Source: Argyresthia goedartella (lineage: Eukaryota > Arthropoda > Insecta > Lepidoptera > Argyresthiidae). Taken from it: 64,000 nt of DNA. Every line of letters begins with the position of its first letter. The stretch's first letter is position 1. Positions 10,745-21,700 of this stretch are shown one piece after another. The notes below the pieces were generated by a model that had not been told where the DNA came from, did not search any database, and saw only the letters and a program-made list of their open reading frames with translations. The DNA lies in the NCBI GenBank assembly GCA_949825045.1, contig OX463822.1:33854703-33918702 (forward strand), written 5' to 3'. Position numbers and translations under genes: made by a program.

Positions 10745-12053
10745 CATAGTCAGGTCATAAGTTCTGTCACATGTGCAATATGAAATAATTTAGACATGTT
10801 TATTATTTATGTAAACATTTGTATAGCAAAATGAACTTAATAAAACATAGATTCTTATGGTAATAAAGTTTATTCAAAATGACCCCCGCGATTTTGAATA
10901 CAGGCCTTTATTCTGCGCGGCCAGTCGTCTATCGCAGCACGAACGAGGTCCATGTCAATATCGGCGGCTGCCTTAATCAAGGATGCCTTGAGTGACTCCA
11001 AATCAGGATGAGGCTTTGAGCAGGCCTTTTCCTCCAAGTGTTGCCATATCTTGTAATCTAACAGACTCAAATCTGGACTGGAGGAGGGCCAGTCTTCGTG
11101 CCGGATGAAGTCAATTTCACGCGCAGCCAGCCAGTCTTGTGTGCTTTTCGCTCTATGAGCTGGCGCAGAATCTTGTTGGAATACCCAGTGCCTGTTATTA
11201 AACATGGTATGAGAAACAGGTTCCACAAGGTTCTTGAGGACTGTATTTTGATACACAACTGCATTCGTTTTTACGCCTTTCTCACAAAAATGTACCTCAG
11301 TTAAGCCCCAATAAGAGACTCCCAACCAAACCATGAGCGAGGATGGAAAATGACCTCGTTGGACACGCGGAATACGGTTGCTCGCTTCTTCACTGCTGTG
11401 TGCGTACACCTTATCATTTTGTTTATTGTAGCTCTCTTCCACGGTGAAAATTTTTTCATCCGAAAAAAGAATTTCCCGATGCTTTATTCCCGCGTACCGC
11501 TTCAACAAAGCGCGGCATCTCTTCAGTCTCAGGTCCATTAAACGAGCGTCCAAACGATGCCCTGTTTTTCTTCGATATGCCCTAAGCCCTAAGTCTTCAT
11601 TTAACACCCTTTTCACCGTGGTCCTGCTTAACCCCATCTGAAGGGCCAACAGTTTCTGCTTACGTATGGCATTTCTTTGAATTCGCGCCTTCACAGCTTT
11701 TATCACTGCTGGAGTCCTAACAGAGCGAGGGCGACCACTTCTTGACCTGTCATCTACACAAGAGTCTTCATTGTATCGTTTTATGATACGATAAACGAAT
11801 CTTTTGGTTATATTCAAATTTTTCAGTAAGTCGAAAATCTGAATTGGCGCGTAACCGCAACGATGCAACGCAATAACTGCGACACGTTCTTCTTTAAGTG
11901 TCCACTCCATATAAAAAAATGAGGAAAATTCTAAAAAGTACACATTTTTATTTTCATGAAAAATTCAAAATTCGAATTCAATAAACTTTTTTGTGGCCAG
12001 CGTTCTAAATTCAAAAGTTTTTATTGTGTGACAGAACTTATGACCTGACTGTG
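10745..12053 (-). mobile_element. Mariner-family transposon (DD37D), 1309 bp, complete
   Basis: The ends are inverted repeats reading CAYAGTCAGGTCATAAGTTC and on to CTGTCACA (left with CAT, right with CAC). The element is flanked by TA at 10743-10744 and 12054-12055, the mariner target duplication. It holds one uninterrupted transposase gene. Length and terminal repeats of about 27 bp are normal for mariner. It sits in the integrase region of the LTR element, antisense to it, and removing it with one TA leaves the host frame in register. Confidence 0.93.
10870..11943 (-). CDS. Mariner DD37D transposase, intact
   Basis: A 357-codon frame; the likely true start is Met12 (11910), giving 346 residues, the usual mariner size. 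Two amino-terminal helix-turn-helix segments (about 15-60 and 75-120) are joined by the SGRPRS linker. The catalytic acids are D162 in LFSDEK, D258 in FQQDSAPAH and D296 in SLLDYKIW. There are 37 residues between the second and third, which defines the DD37D (maT/mori-like) group rather than DD34D mariner or DD34E Tc1. No stop or frameshift is present, so it may be functional. It would excise and reinsert the element at TA sites. Confidence 0.93.
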   Translation of the reverse strand: MYFLEFSSFFYMEWTLKEERVAVIALHRCGYAPIQIFDLLKNLNITKRFVYRIIKRYNEDSCVDDRSRSGRPRSVRTPAVIKAVKARIQRNAIRKQKLLALQMGLSRTTVKRVLNEDLGLRAYRRKTGHRLDARLMDLRLKRCRALLKRYAGIKHREILFSDEKIFTVEESYNKQNDKVYAHSSEEASNRIPRVQRGHFPSSLMVWLGVSYWGLTEVHFCEKGVKTNAVVYQNTVLKNLVEPVSHTMFNNRHWVFQQDSAPAHRAKSTQDWLAAREIDFIRHEDWPSSSPDLSLLDYKIWQHLEEKACSKPHPDLESLKASLIKAAADIDMDLVRAAIDDWPRRIKACIQNRGGHFE

Positions 12054-12055
12054 TA

Positions 12056-12834
12056 TATATGTGATTCAAGACGTGTACAGTAAAGTAATAAAATTACATC
12101 CAATGCGAAAAGCGACAGGTAGGAGCGTGCTCGCTTGTACAAAGAGATTTCATAGGGAAATACCTATCGAAACTATAATTACGGACTCAGGACCACAGTT
12201 CATATCGAAAGTTTGGGAATTTGGACTCAAACAGCTGGGGATTCGGGTCACTCATACGTCGGTGTATTGTCCAAATTCTAATAGCCTAGAAAGAGTGAAT
12301 CGCGAGCTAGGTCGACTGATTAGAACTTATTGCGGCGGAAGTAATCGTAGTTGGGTCGACGTGTTACCGGACATTCAAAATTGCTATAATAATATCGAAC
12401 ACACAAGCACAGGCTTTGCGCCTAATGAGTTAGCGTTTGGTAGGCGGGAACCGTTAACTATTGACAAGGAATTAGGCGATGAATGGTTATTAGGCCATAG
12501 TGTGCGAGATACGGAACTGGTGCGGAACGTAGCGATAGAAAACTCTAAAAGTTCTAGTGAACGACGTAAGCGACAGGCGGACAAACGGCCTAAGTTAGAA
12601 GTCTATCGTATAGGTGATTATGTGAAACTTAAGACCTTTGTGCGTTCAAATAAAGAACATAAAATCATGCGGAAATTTTCATTGTTGTATAAAGGGCCTT
12701 ATGTTATTTCGGCAGTGGTATATCCTAACTGTTATACTTTGGTAGATCCGGGTTCAAATGAGATATTGGGTGACTTCAATACTATAAATATAGCCAGGTA
12801 TTATGTGAGGACGAATAAGGGCGTAGATAAATAA
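12056..12834 (+). CDS. Pol polyprotein, part 2 (integrase core and C-terminus)
   Basis: Continuation of pol after the mariner. Integrase core motifs include the second Asp in ITDSGPQF and the catalytic Glu region in CPNSNSLERVNRELG. After that come the NxxxHxSTGxxPxELxFGR-like segment and a basic, SH3-like carboxyl region (IGDYVKLKTF, KGPYVISAV). It ends at TAA 12832-12834. No envelope or other frame follows before the 3' LTR. Confidence 0.9.
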
Positions 12835-13217
12835 GATAGTGTATAAAAGTTATATAATTAAGCTGTAAGCTGTAAATTTGAATAACTATTTTGTAGACTT
12901 AAGGATCTCGCATGGTTTGGAAACAAAAAAAAAAACAAAAAACAATTTGTATATATATATAGTAATACGAATTAGGATAAGTTGCGGGTAAGCGAGGTTG
13001 TATAGTTAGATAGATAAATAAGATAAGACAGGAGAGAACTCAATCGAGTTGTGTAAATATTATATACATAATTGACAGATTCATCGGTCTGTGTACATGA
13101 TTTGAGATGTCCGTACATATAGAGTAGATATGGATAAAGCATGGGTAGCATAGTGGTAATGAGATCCTTGCGCCATGTTAACTGAGATAAACAGTGTCTC
13201 AAGGTCTGGGAGGGGGC
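12835..13217 (+). other. 3' untranslated region and polypurine tract of the LTR element
   Basis: AT-rich, with an A-run near 12925 and no coding. GGGAGGGGGC at 13208-13217 directly abuts the 3' LTR and is the plus-strand priming polypurine tract. Confidence 0.7.
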
Positions 13218-15426
13218 TGTAATGGTACACGAGAGTCGGTACATTTGATACTTAATTCTGCGTGATAGAGGGCTAGCCCAACGCCGCGCTGTTTTGAATA
13301 CGAATCGGTTCAGATAACGTTTGGGGGTTTTGCGTAGCTAAGTGGCAAGTTAGCAAAAAAAAAAACAGAGCCGACGCTTGGGATGGTTCGGAGAAGTTTA
13401 CAGGTCAGTTTTTTTTGTCGCATTCCTGCGAGATGTGTAGAGATCAGAGCCGATTTGGCTGCGCGTTGAATAAAATTATGAATAACTAAATAATGAAAGG
13501 TTATTATGGAACGATACGGAGAAAGCTATTATGTTGATTGCAAATACACAATTGCGATTGAGGTATGATATGGAGAGTCTGACACCGCTAGTTTGGATAG
13601 CATTCTAGTGGTCTTTGCTACGCGCGTCTAGCGGTCGGGTATGCTTAATTAATCGCAACAAGCTTTTATTGGTCAGCGATCAACAGATTCTGTGTATCGG
13701 CAGTACCAAATGATTTGAGTGATCACCTACGGTTGATCATAGTGAATATGCGTACACACAATTTGTAGAACGGCGGATCTGCATGGCATGGTTGAAATTA
13801 GACCCTGTGTAGTTAGTGATAAGAAGCTTCGCTTGGGCAGAGCGTGTTCGCAAAGGACGCATATAAATACGAGAGCGTGGGAGGGGAGAGCATTCAGTCT
13901 CAGCGTCTAGCTACTGTGACAGTCGTCTTTCACGAGTTCTAAACAGTTTTGTCTGCCGTGTTACGCGTCAGAACTATACGAAATTGTGATTGCGAAGTTT
14001 CAGTGGGTTTTCGTGAGTGTCTGAAGCGCCGAGATATACCTCGGTTCCTAACCTTTATATCAACCAACCCCAAATTCCAAAACTATCCTTGGGTCGTTAG
14101 AAAAGAACTTGTAAGTCAATTTTATCTGAGTCTGAGTCTGGGCTTGGAGCGACCCTAAATTCCTTTCTCCTTCACCATAGGGTTCCTGGATTGGCTCTTA
14201 GGATATTCGCGGGCTAATCCTCTCCTCATTCCTTTCGAGTAGCGAGTTTTGAAATTCCCACACACACAGTCATTAAACATTCAAGCACATTCAAATCAAA
14301 CTCAACCATTTTCGAGTGGTGTCGATAATGGACGTGGTATAACACTAGGTTTTAGACTAGGCTAGACAGGAGTTTAGTTGCGGCTAAACCTAGGTTGGCA
14401 GGGCATAGGGAGACTGTTTGATCGATGAGGTTCCGCGGATGGAAATAACAAATTCAGAACAAAGTTAAACCGATGTCAACACAGATAACATATCCTGTTG
14501 ATATTTTGACATTTGAGTGTTGTCGGGGACGCGCGAAGAGATCAATTTACAGTCTAAGGTTCATTGTTTAGGTCCGGGTAGGTGTTTTGCATTGCCTTGG
14601 GTCAGGTTGGATTCAAGTTGCATCTTTAAATTAAATGTAAATTTCGCTGGAGGTCTAATGTGTAGGCTGAGTCGGTATATATGATTTGGCTCAGCCCAGG
14701 ACGTGCTGTGGCTAGTGGAATTCATAGTTCGGTATTTATTGAACTATGCACTCCGCTATGGTGTGGGTTAGATCTCCTAAAACAATAATGCTTGCGTTTC
14801 GATAACATCCAGCTCAAATTGCGCAGAGTTGAAGGTTTCAAAACGTTACGGACCTTTTGAGGTAACCGCTAGTTCAGAACCCATTTCGGAAAATCAAATC
14901 GCAATTGTGTAAACCGGTCTTTTCGGATCGTTATTGCCGTGAACCAAATATATAATTGGAACCACCACAAGCCGCTACTAGCGAGCACATGAAATATCAT
15001 TGAGTACTCACGTCGTAAAACTACGACGGATATCTATACGATATCACAAACAAATATTATAAACTGTGGTCGACCACTAAAACAAAAGAAGTTCCAATCG
15101 CCCATATACACAAAAACCAATTGGTACCATCAACCATAAAATATAACAACGATCGTTTTGGCGCAATACACCGCTGACTGATGCGAATTACCGGCTCGCG
15201 GACATATATGCTTTCTCTGTCTAACTTAAAACTGTAACTTCCTGAACCAAACTTCGTTCGACTATTGTACGCCTAACGAATTTCTCGACGAACGAGAAAT
15301 TCAGACTTATCATTCTTAACTTACAAATCTTACAGCTGAATCGGGTCCTCTCATTTTGAGGTAGATAGAATAGACGATCATAGCTACTGATAGCGGCGGC
15401 GCGACCTTAGCCCTGGGGCCGTTACA
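13218..15426 (+). repeat. 3' LTR (2209 bp)
   Basis: Same sequence as 4666-6873 apart from about seven base changes and one extra A in an A-run. It ends CCGTTACA and is followed by the GACT target duplication at 15427-15430. Confidence 0.95.
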
Positions 15427-15540
15427 GACTAATCAATTCAGTGGTCTCAATGTCGACCAAATCAGCCAGCTATCTGAGCCCCAACGTGCTGCGACGTTAC
15501 CCAGAAAAAAAAACACGAAAAGAGTGCAAATAATAATCAT

Positions 15541-15630
15541 ACAGATGCATGATGACTGGACACATGGAACAATCTCGAGGGTCATACAGATGCATGATGA
15601 CTGGACACATGGAACAATCTCGAGGGTCAT
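15541..15630 (+). repeat. 45-bp in-frame tandem duplication
   Basis: ACAGATGCATGATGACTGGA starts at 15541 and 15586; the two copies are identical over 45 bp, i.e. 15 codons (IQMHDDWTHGTISRV). It is the second in-frame internal duplication in the same LINE ORF1. Confidence 0.9.
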
Positions 15631-15778
15631 CGAAAAATTCAACAAGAATTTCAAATTGCACTATAAAGGAAGAAACAGAATATCTGTACAATATTATTCG
15701 CCTGAAGCCCATCAGACCATCAAAGAGGGCTTAGAGCTTGAAAAAGACGAATTCCATACCTTCACGAGAAAAGTGAAA

Positions 15779-16041
15779 TAATAATAATAATAATAATAAT
15801 ACCTTGGACACCTTTTTACACACATTGATCTAGCCCCAAACTAGGATTCCCTGTATCTTGGGTACTAGACAACGATATATATACTTATATAGATAAATAT
15901 TATACTTAGATAGATAAACAACCATGACTCGGGTACAAACATCCGTTCTCATCAAACAAATATTTGCCCCCACCGGGACTCGAACCCGGGACCCTTGGTT
16001 TCGTAGGCAGCGTCACTACCGACTCGGCCATTCGGGTCGTC
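15779..16041 (-). mobile_element. tRNA-derived SINE with (ATT)n tail
   Basis: Read on the minus strand it starts GACGACCCGAATGG. The A box TGGCCGAGTCGG is complementary to 16019-16030 and the B box GGTTCGAGTCC to about 15976-15986, at tRNA spacing. A tRNA-unrelated body follows and ends in a tail of ATT units (15779-15800). It interrupts the LINE ORF1. The A/B boxes form an internal RNA polymerase III promoter. Confidence 0.85.
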
Positions 16042-16348
16042 TGATGAATGAAAATGATGCCTAAAGTGGTTATGAAGGGCCTACCAGCCAGCCTATTTTG
16101 AAGATACCCTCACAGAAGAACTGAGCCAAATTGGCTTCAATCAGCTCACCATTTAAACAAGCGCCGATTTGTCCTCCTTTCCTCGTCCAGCTGCCTGCTG
16201 GAACTGATGTAGTAAAGTTTCGCCAAATTAAGTATATCGTTAATTGTTCACAAAGATTTTCAGTTTAATGAACTGCAAACAGTAAGGAGGCTTTCCATCT
16301 CTAACTTTTTAGAAATGTTTGGAAAAGTGTGTGGTGGTATTTTTATTG

Positions 16349-16425
16349 AGGTGAAGGGTAAAGGGGATGAGCGAAGTGAAGCCCCCTTTATCTTTCGTGT
16401 TAGGTTAAACATGTAAGAGCAACAA
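16349..16425. repeat. Dispersed repeat, inverted relative to 2020-2100
   Basis: AGGTGAAGGGTAAAGGGG, then GAGCGAAGTGAAGCCCCCTT and TTAGGTTAAACATGTAAGA, match the complement of 2020-2100 with a few changes. Confidence 0.6.
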
Positions 16426-16438
16426 AATAGTAGTTTAT

Positions 16439-16522
16439 GTGACTGTACATAATGGAGGGCATTAATACTCGAGAGTGAATAATATCACTCAACAGTTTTA
16501 ATGCCTAATTATGTACAGTTAC
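16439..16522. repeat. Inverted repeat with about 26-bp arms
   Basis: GTGACTGTACATAATGG..GGCATTAA (16439-16465) pairs with TTAATGCC..ATTATGTACAGTTAC (16498-16522) around a 32-nt loop. It looks like the end of a foldback or MITE-type element. No coding is seen in 16210-16980. Confidence 0.65.
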
Positions 16523-16983
16523 ATACACTAGTTTATCTACACACATATCATAAGCTCTCTTTGATGTGTTCAGGAACCGCATGTTTGACCGGCATTGTGG
16601 CTCTGCAGTTGTTTAGCTTGTTCTGTAGAGACAACAACCAACTTCACAGACAAACTAGGGGCGGCAATTTGAATGTCATAATAATATAAATTTGCGGAAA
16701 TGATGTCCAAAAAATCAGTAGTGGGATTTTGAGTGACTCAGTGAGAGCTTTGCACTAACAATAGGTATTATTTTCTATTATTTGAATTGGTGGAGTAGGT
16801 ACCCGTTTTAATATAATTGTCAACGAAATATTTTCTTAGAACAAATGTTCACAAGATATATTGTTGTAAAATATATGTTATTTGTAAAATATATACTAAC
16901 TGACGAATGATTGGAAAACAAAGGACTTAACAAAAGGCCGATATCGAACACCCATCATAATGGGGACATATTTGTTTTCCAAT

Positions 16984-17290
16984 TAGAATAGAATAGAATA
17001 GAATAGGCATTTATTCGCTGTATCAGCACAAACACAAGAATATAAAAGTATTACATGGAATGAAGTAGGTACTATTTAAAAATAAAATATAATTCAGCAA
17101 TAAAACTACCCACTATTAGTACCCATAAACATTTGTGAGGGGTTTCGCTGCCATGTGCACATGCTGCGACAGCAAAAGGGTTCAGACTCAGCATAATGTC
17201 ACAGGAAATCCTGTGACGCTGGTTTTCAGTCTCGGGCCCAGAAGATATAATATGATTTAAAATATTAATTTGTCCAGGTGGCAAGTGTAA
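16984..17290 (-). mobile_element. LINE 3' end with (TATTC)n tail
   Basis: On the minus strand the segment ends GCGAATAAATGCC followed by four TATTC units, a typical LINE 3' tail with AATAAA just before it. Upstream is coding-like debris only. Clade not assigned. Confidence 0.5.
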
Positions 17291-17609
17291 TAAATAAAAT
17301 AAACTAAACTTAATATTGCTGGGAAGTGTGAGAATAACCTAGGCTAAGTACCTATTCTCAGAATAAATAAAAATTAAAAACAAATGAAATGTGCGGAATT
17401 AAGTTGTTAAAGAGAATTGTAAATTGCATGGTTGTTGCATGCAAATGTTTGGTGTGTTGAATTGTATTGTAAGTAACAATGTCAAATCATAGATACACAA
17501 GAAAATATAAAATTATAAAATTTAAATTAAATCACTACATTTGAATAAATAAGGATTTGAATAAATCTTAAGAATAAAATAAAATAAAATAAGCTGGAAA
17601 ACGCGGCAC
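17291..17609. other. AT-rich spacer, no gene seen
   Basis: AT-rich DNA with AAATA-rich runs before the minisatellite. Nothing is recognisable. Confidence 0.4.
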
Positions 17610-17678
17610 GCAGCACCACGTCCGCGGTCGTGGCAGCACCACGTCCGCGGTCGTGGCAGCACCACGTCCGCGGTCGTG
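17610..17678. repeat. 23-bp GC-rich minisatellite, three copies
   Basis: GCAGCACCACGTCCGCGGTC plus GTG is repeated three times head to tail. Each unit holds CCACGTCCGCGGTCGTGG, itself nearly palindromic around CCGCGG. It is much richer in GC than its surroundings. Confidence 0.9.
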
Positions 17679-17929
17679 GCAGCATCAGGTACTCTGCTTT
17701 TGTTGCTCCAATAACTGTGCTCGAATTCGTCTTTTGAATATTGTTTTAAATTCAATTATGTGTCCGATTATTAGTCTTATACATTATTACTCAAAGCCGT
17801 TAGTAATATTTGGCAGGAGTATCGCAAGATTTCATTGATTTCAAGCATAAAGGTTGCCGGACACAATGTGACCATTTTATATTTCTTCGTTCTTTAAAAG
17901 GACTGGTATTTGGGTAGTAATAATTCAAA

Positions 17930-18310
17930 AATGGCATGCCCTATGCTCGGAGGCAGGCAACCGGTGACTCCGAGGCCAAGAGAACCTCTGTCTGCGTACC
18001 ATCGTTGGCGCCCACCGCTACGTGAGGAACGCCATGATCCAGAGGGACCTAAGGTGTGAACCAGTGGACCGGTTCGTCCAGACTGCCGGGCGATGCGTCA
18101 CCTGGTTGCCTAGCCGGCGATCACCTAATGGAATAGTTCACCTCATCCAGTGAGAAGACTACCGCCCGTGAGGGCCCCCCGATGACCTGTCCTCAGGAGT
18201 GGACAGAGGCAATTCTTTAGGAAGAGATCCGTTGATCTGACACTGACTCCTTACCCTCAGAAGGGTTGCGTGGGAAGACCCCCGATGCTGCTAATAATAC
18301 TTTTGGAAGT
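17930..18310 (+). pseudogene. Jockey-like LINE, C-terminal ORF2 fragment
   Basis: The frame near 17975-18110 reads LRTIVGAHRYVRNAMIQRD and VDRFVQTAGRC, matching the segment after the reverse transcriptase in jockey/I-type LINEs (R-x-I-x-GAPxYVRN-xxIxxDL). Stops follow. Fragment only, plus strand. Confidence 0.65.
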
Positions 18311-18690
18311 GACTTCAGCACCGTTTGGGTTGAATGTTATCCCCAGAGGTACGTATCAATGTGATTAGAAGTGAAGAAACTATAGAATGTAGATAGGAAC
18401 AATTAAAAATAATGACATGAAAAGGATTTTGACGTTAAATTTTATGACAGGACCAACGGAAGAGCTTTTTTTAATTATGAGGTACCGTTGTCACCTTTTC
18501 ACTAGAATATAGCAAATGGGGACAAAAGGACACTTTTTAATTATTTTATTAGTCTGTTGTCCCCATTAAATGGGTACAGAGCTATGGGGGACAACGGGAC
18601 TACAGGAAAGCGCGGCCTTTACCTTATCCAATGAAACATTAACTTCGAGGCAGGTTAAATTAAATTAAAATATCGATTCTCGAGATACAT
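18311..18690. other. Intergenic, downstream of WDR6
   Basis: No open frame, RNA or repeat was recognised. Confidence 0.4.
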
Positions 18691-18696
18691 TTTATT
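18691..18696 (-). promoter_or_regulatory. Poly(A) signal of WDR6
   Basis: AATAAA on the minus strand, about 97 nt after the WDR6 stop codon. Confidence 0.6.
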
Positions 18697-18792
18697 ACAG
18701 AAATAAATCCTTTGCATAGATAATTTAAATATTCTAACAATTCTTAAGCTATAAAAAATAAAATAAGGTATTCCCTATATACATGCGTAGTA

Positions 18793-21700
18793 TCACCTCG
18801 GTTTAGGTATAATTATGACTTCCACTCCTTTCCCGAAGATACAAACAGTCACCGCATCACTGAAATTAGAAACTAATATCAACAAATAATTCGTCTACCC
18901 TGATTTATTAGTAGGCATATCGCATTTAGTTAGCGAATTGAAATATCAATTTAAACCACACCTTCTAATAATTCAACTCAAAATATTTCAAAATCAACCA
19001 TTAATTTTGCTCTCTAAAAATATTTTACTTTGATTATGATTTCTTCAATAATCCTCATGTGATGATGATGATCATATTTTATCGCAACTGCTATATTTTT
19101 AGTTTTTTATCTAAATTTTATTTACCTGCTGTTATGAACAATATCCATTCCCTGCACATCAGCCACATCACTGAAGCTTTGACTGATAAACTCTAAGTTT
19201 ATACCATAGACATCTAAACCCCATCTGCTCAAGGTGATTCTCTGGTCTATAGAAGTACTGAGGAGAAGATTGTTATCAATAAACTGCACTCCAGTTATTT
19301 CAGAACAGTGCCAATCTGCGCAGAAAATTTTCTTAATTTCTCTTGATGTTGTATTCAAGATATTTAAATGGATAGCATTGTCGTCGCCTCCAGTAGCAAA
19401 AACAATTTGGTCTTCTGATAGCGTTTTTGTACAAATGCTGTTAATGCCAGATTTGTTAGTAGTGGTTGTATAAAATGGTACCTTTGAAGAAATATCAAAG
19501 GTAGCATTTCTTAAATCTGTGACGTCCCAAAATGCAACTTCTCCTGTAGTTGTACAAGTGATTATAACATCTTTGTTTTCTATTTTGGTGTAATGTGTCT
19601 TCAGTATACAAGTCTTGTGGTACTTTACTTCGCCGATAAGTCTAAATGTACTGGTTTGTGTGGGATCATATTCAAGTTTAAAGAATCTTAGACAGGCATC
19701 AGAACATCCTGCAGTGATAATAAATTCTTTGCCATTGAATGTTATTATATCAACATCCATTATTCTGGTTTCAGGATCGAAATCCACTGTGGCGGTTCTC
19801 CATGTTTGATTTCCCTTTCTTTCTTTATCTGTGCCCTTTATTAGATAGTCAATTACTTCCTCTGATATTGCTACTGTTTTTTCGTCAACTGATTTAAATT
19901 GTAAGAATTTTATACAGATTTGGGCTCTACCTCCAGCTGATACCACTAATGTTTTATTATCATTTAGTTTACTAGTTTTCAGAGCTCTAACATTTGAGAG
20001 GTTCTTAAAAATTGCTGTGTCATACAATTTTAAATCTTCCAAAACTGAGATTCGAAGTGTCGTGTCTTCTCCACCAGAAATGACAACGGATATGTCTGTT
20101 TGTTGTAGGGATTTGAGACAATTGATTTCTTTAGTATGCAATCCATCAACAATGTTATCTGAAATTATTTTACTTAGCTGAAAGGTAGCAAAATGTACTT
20201 CAGCATTCTTCAAAAATATAACATCGATAAATACTTCAAACTTGCCATTGATTATTTCGAAATATCGAACAGCATCCCATGATCTGTGCCCTCCACCACA
20301 AGGGATCTCTAGAAGCTTGCCACTGTTTTTGATATCAAACACAACAAAATCTCTCTCTTGAAATCCGCAGATAATGTTTTCGTTTTTATCTAAAAACTTT
20401 TCAACCCATTTCAAGTTGATTTCTATACAGCTCATGTATTTCACATGAGCGTCTTCGTTTATAGCAAAGCGTTTGACTGTTCCATCTCTTCCTGTTGTCT
20501 TAATTTCATTATGCCTTATGGTAATGGATGTAGGACCATATCTGCCGTGGACTTTGTTGAAAGTCTTCAGAGGAGTCTCTTGTTCATAAACATAAATGTG
20601 TATGTTGCCACACCTGTCTCCTAATGCAAAGGTTCTATTTGTTGCATCAACCGCAGAAGCTGTCAGCCATCTTTCTTTACAAGGCGGAAGGAGGAAAATA
20701 GTAAGAACTTCAGTTTTATCTCCCTTTGAAGCTACAACAGTTATTTTCCCATCATCACTGCAGAACACCAAATATCTATTCCCAGCCCATTGCATTGATA
20801 AAATCTTTCCAATGTTCATTTTAGTGTTGATGACACTACACAAGGAAGGTTCTCCTTTGCAACTTTCAACTAAAATATCAAGATTTCCCATCATGTCTGC
20901 TATAGCAATCAGCTGTTTGCAAGATGATAAACACATCATTGTGTATGTTGATTCGTGTTTCAACAATTTGACACCGGTTACAGCTTTCAAATCTACATCA
21001 TAGTAATGCAGTTCATCAGACTCGTTTAGAACTACGATGTTTCTTCTTGCAGTGAAGAAAATTTTTTTTGGTGCATCTAGCTCTAATATTTTAAACATCC
21101 CATACTCTTTGGCTATTGACAATGGATGTAATATAACTCCGCAATCTCCCCCACCAGTGACGAGGTTGGTTTCATCAGCATCTAAAGACCAGATGGATGC
21201 ATTTTGATGAGATAAATTCTTTCTCAATAATTTCCCATTGACATTCCAGTAGCAGATGGCAGAGTCTTCCCCCACAGAGATAATCATATCATTTGTTATT
21301 ATAGATCTCATGACTCGCGCTGAATGGCTATATACTTCGTGTTTGCATTGAATTTGAATGTTTTGCCAGTACTGCTTAGTGTTACACGGGTATGTCGCTG
21401 TGTTTGTTGGGCCCCAAATACGGACAGATCTGTCGTCTGATGTTGTTACTATTAGTTCCTTCTCTGGATTGCAGGCTATTGAGAATATTACACCCTGAAA
21501 TATTTAAATTATTCATTTGATATTACTTGAATACAGATAGAAATTAAGATGTTGTCGCTGTGGTCTGTTACGAGGATCATCCTGGCAGAACCCAAGTAGC
21601 ACAAAGCTGCATTATATAATTCCACACAAGGTCCACATCGGTTGATTAAGCACTTTTAACGACTTATTAGTGCCCACTAGGACTGCAATAGCTGCATAGG

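Larger units (their letters stand above)
4666..15426 (+). mobile_element. Complete Ty3/gypsy-type LTR retrotransposon with nested mariner
   Basis: Two 2.2-kb direct repeats begin TGTAATGG and end CCGTTACA. They are flanked by a 4-bp target duplication GACT (4662-4665 and 15427-15430). Between them lie a TGG-initiated primer-binding-site candidate, gag, then a pol in the order protease, reverse transcriptase, RNase H, integrase, which is the Ty3/gypsy order. No envelope frame follows integrase. The only large lesion is a 1309-bp mariner in the integrase region. The near identity of the LTRs marks a recent insertion. Without the mariner the element would be about 9.45 kb. Confidence 0.93.
15427..16210 (+). 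pseudogene. LINE ORF1 fragment (PRE_C2HC/gag-like), right of the LTR element
   Basis: The frame NQFSGLNVDQISQLSEP continues into a tandem IQMHDDWTHGTISRV, then FKLHYKGRNRI and SPEAHQTIKEGLELEKD up to about 15777. This matches the PRE_C2HC-containing gag-like ORF1 of jockey-type LINEs as I remember that family. After a SINE insertion (15779-16041) the related phrase VVMKGLPA and ELSQIGFNQ appears near 16060-16160, then decays with stops. It would have bound the element's RNA; now it is dead. Confidence 0.65.

Noticed and set aside
20596..21003. 135-codon plus-strand frame
   Set aside because: Antisense shadow of the WDR6 large exon.
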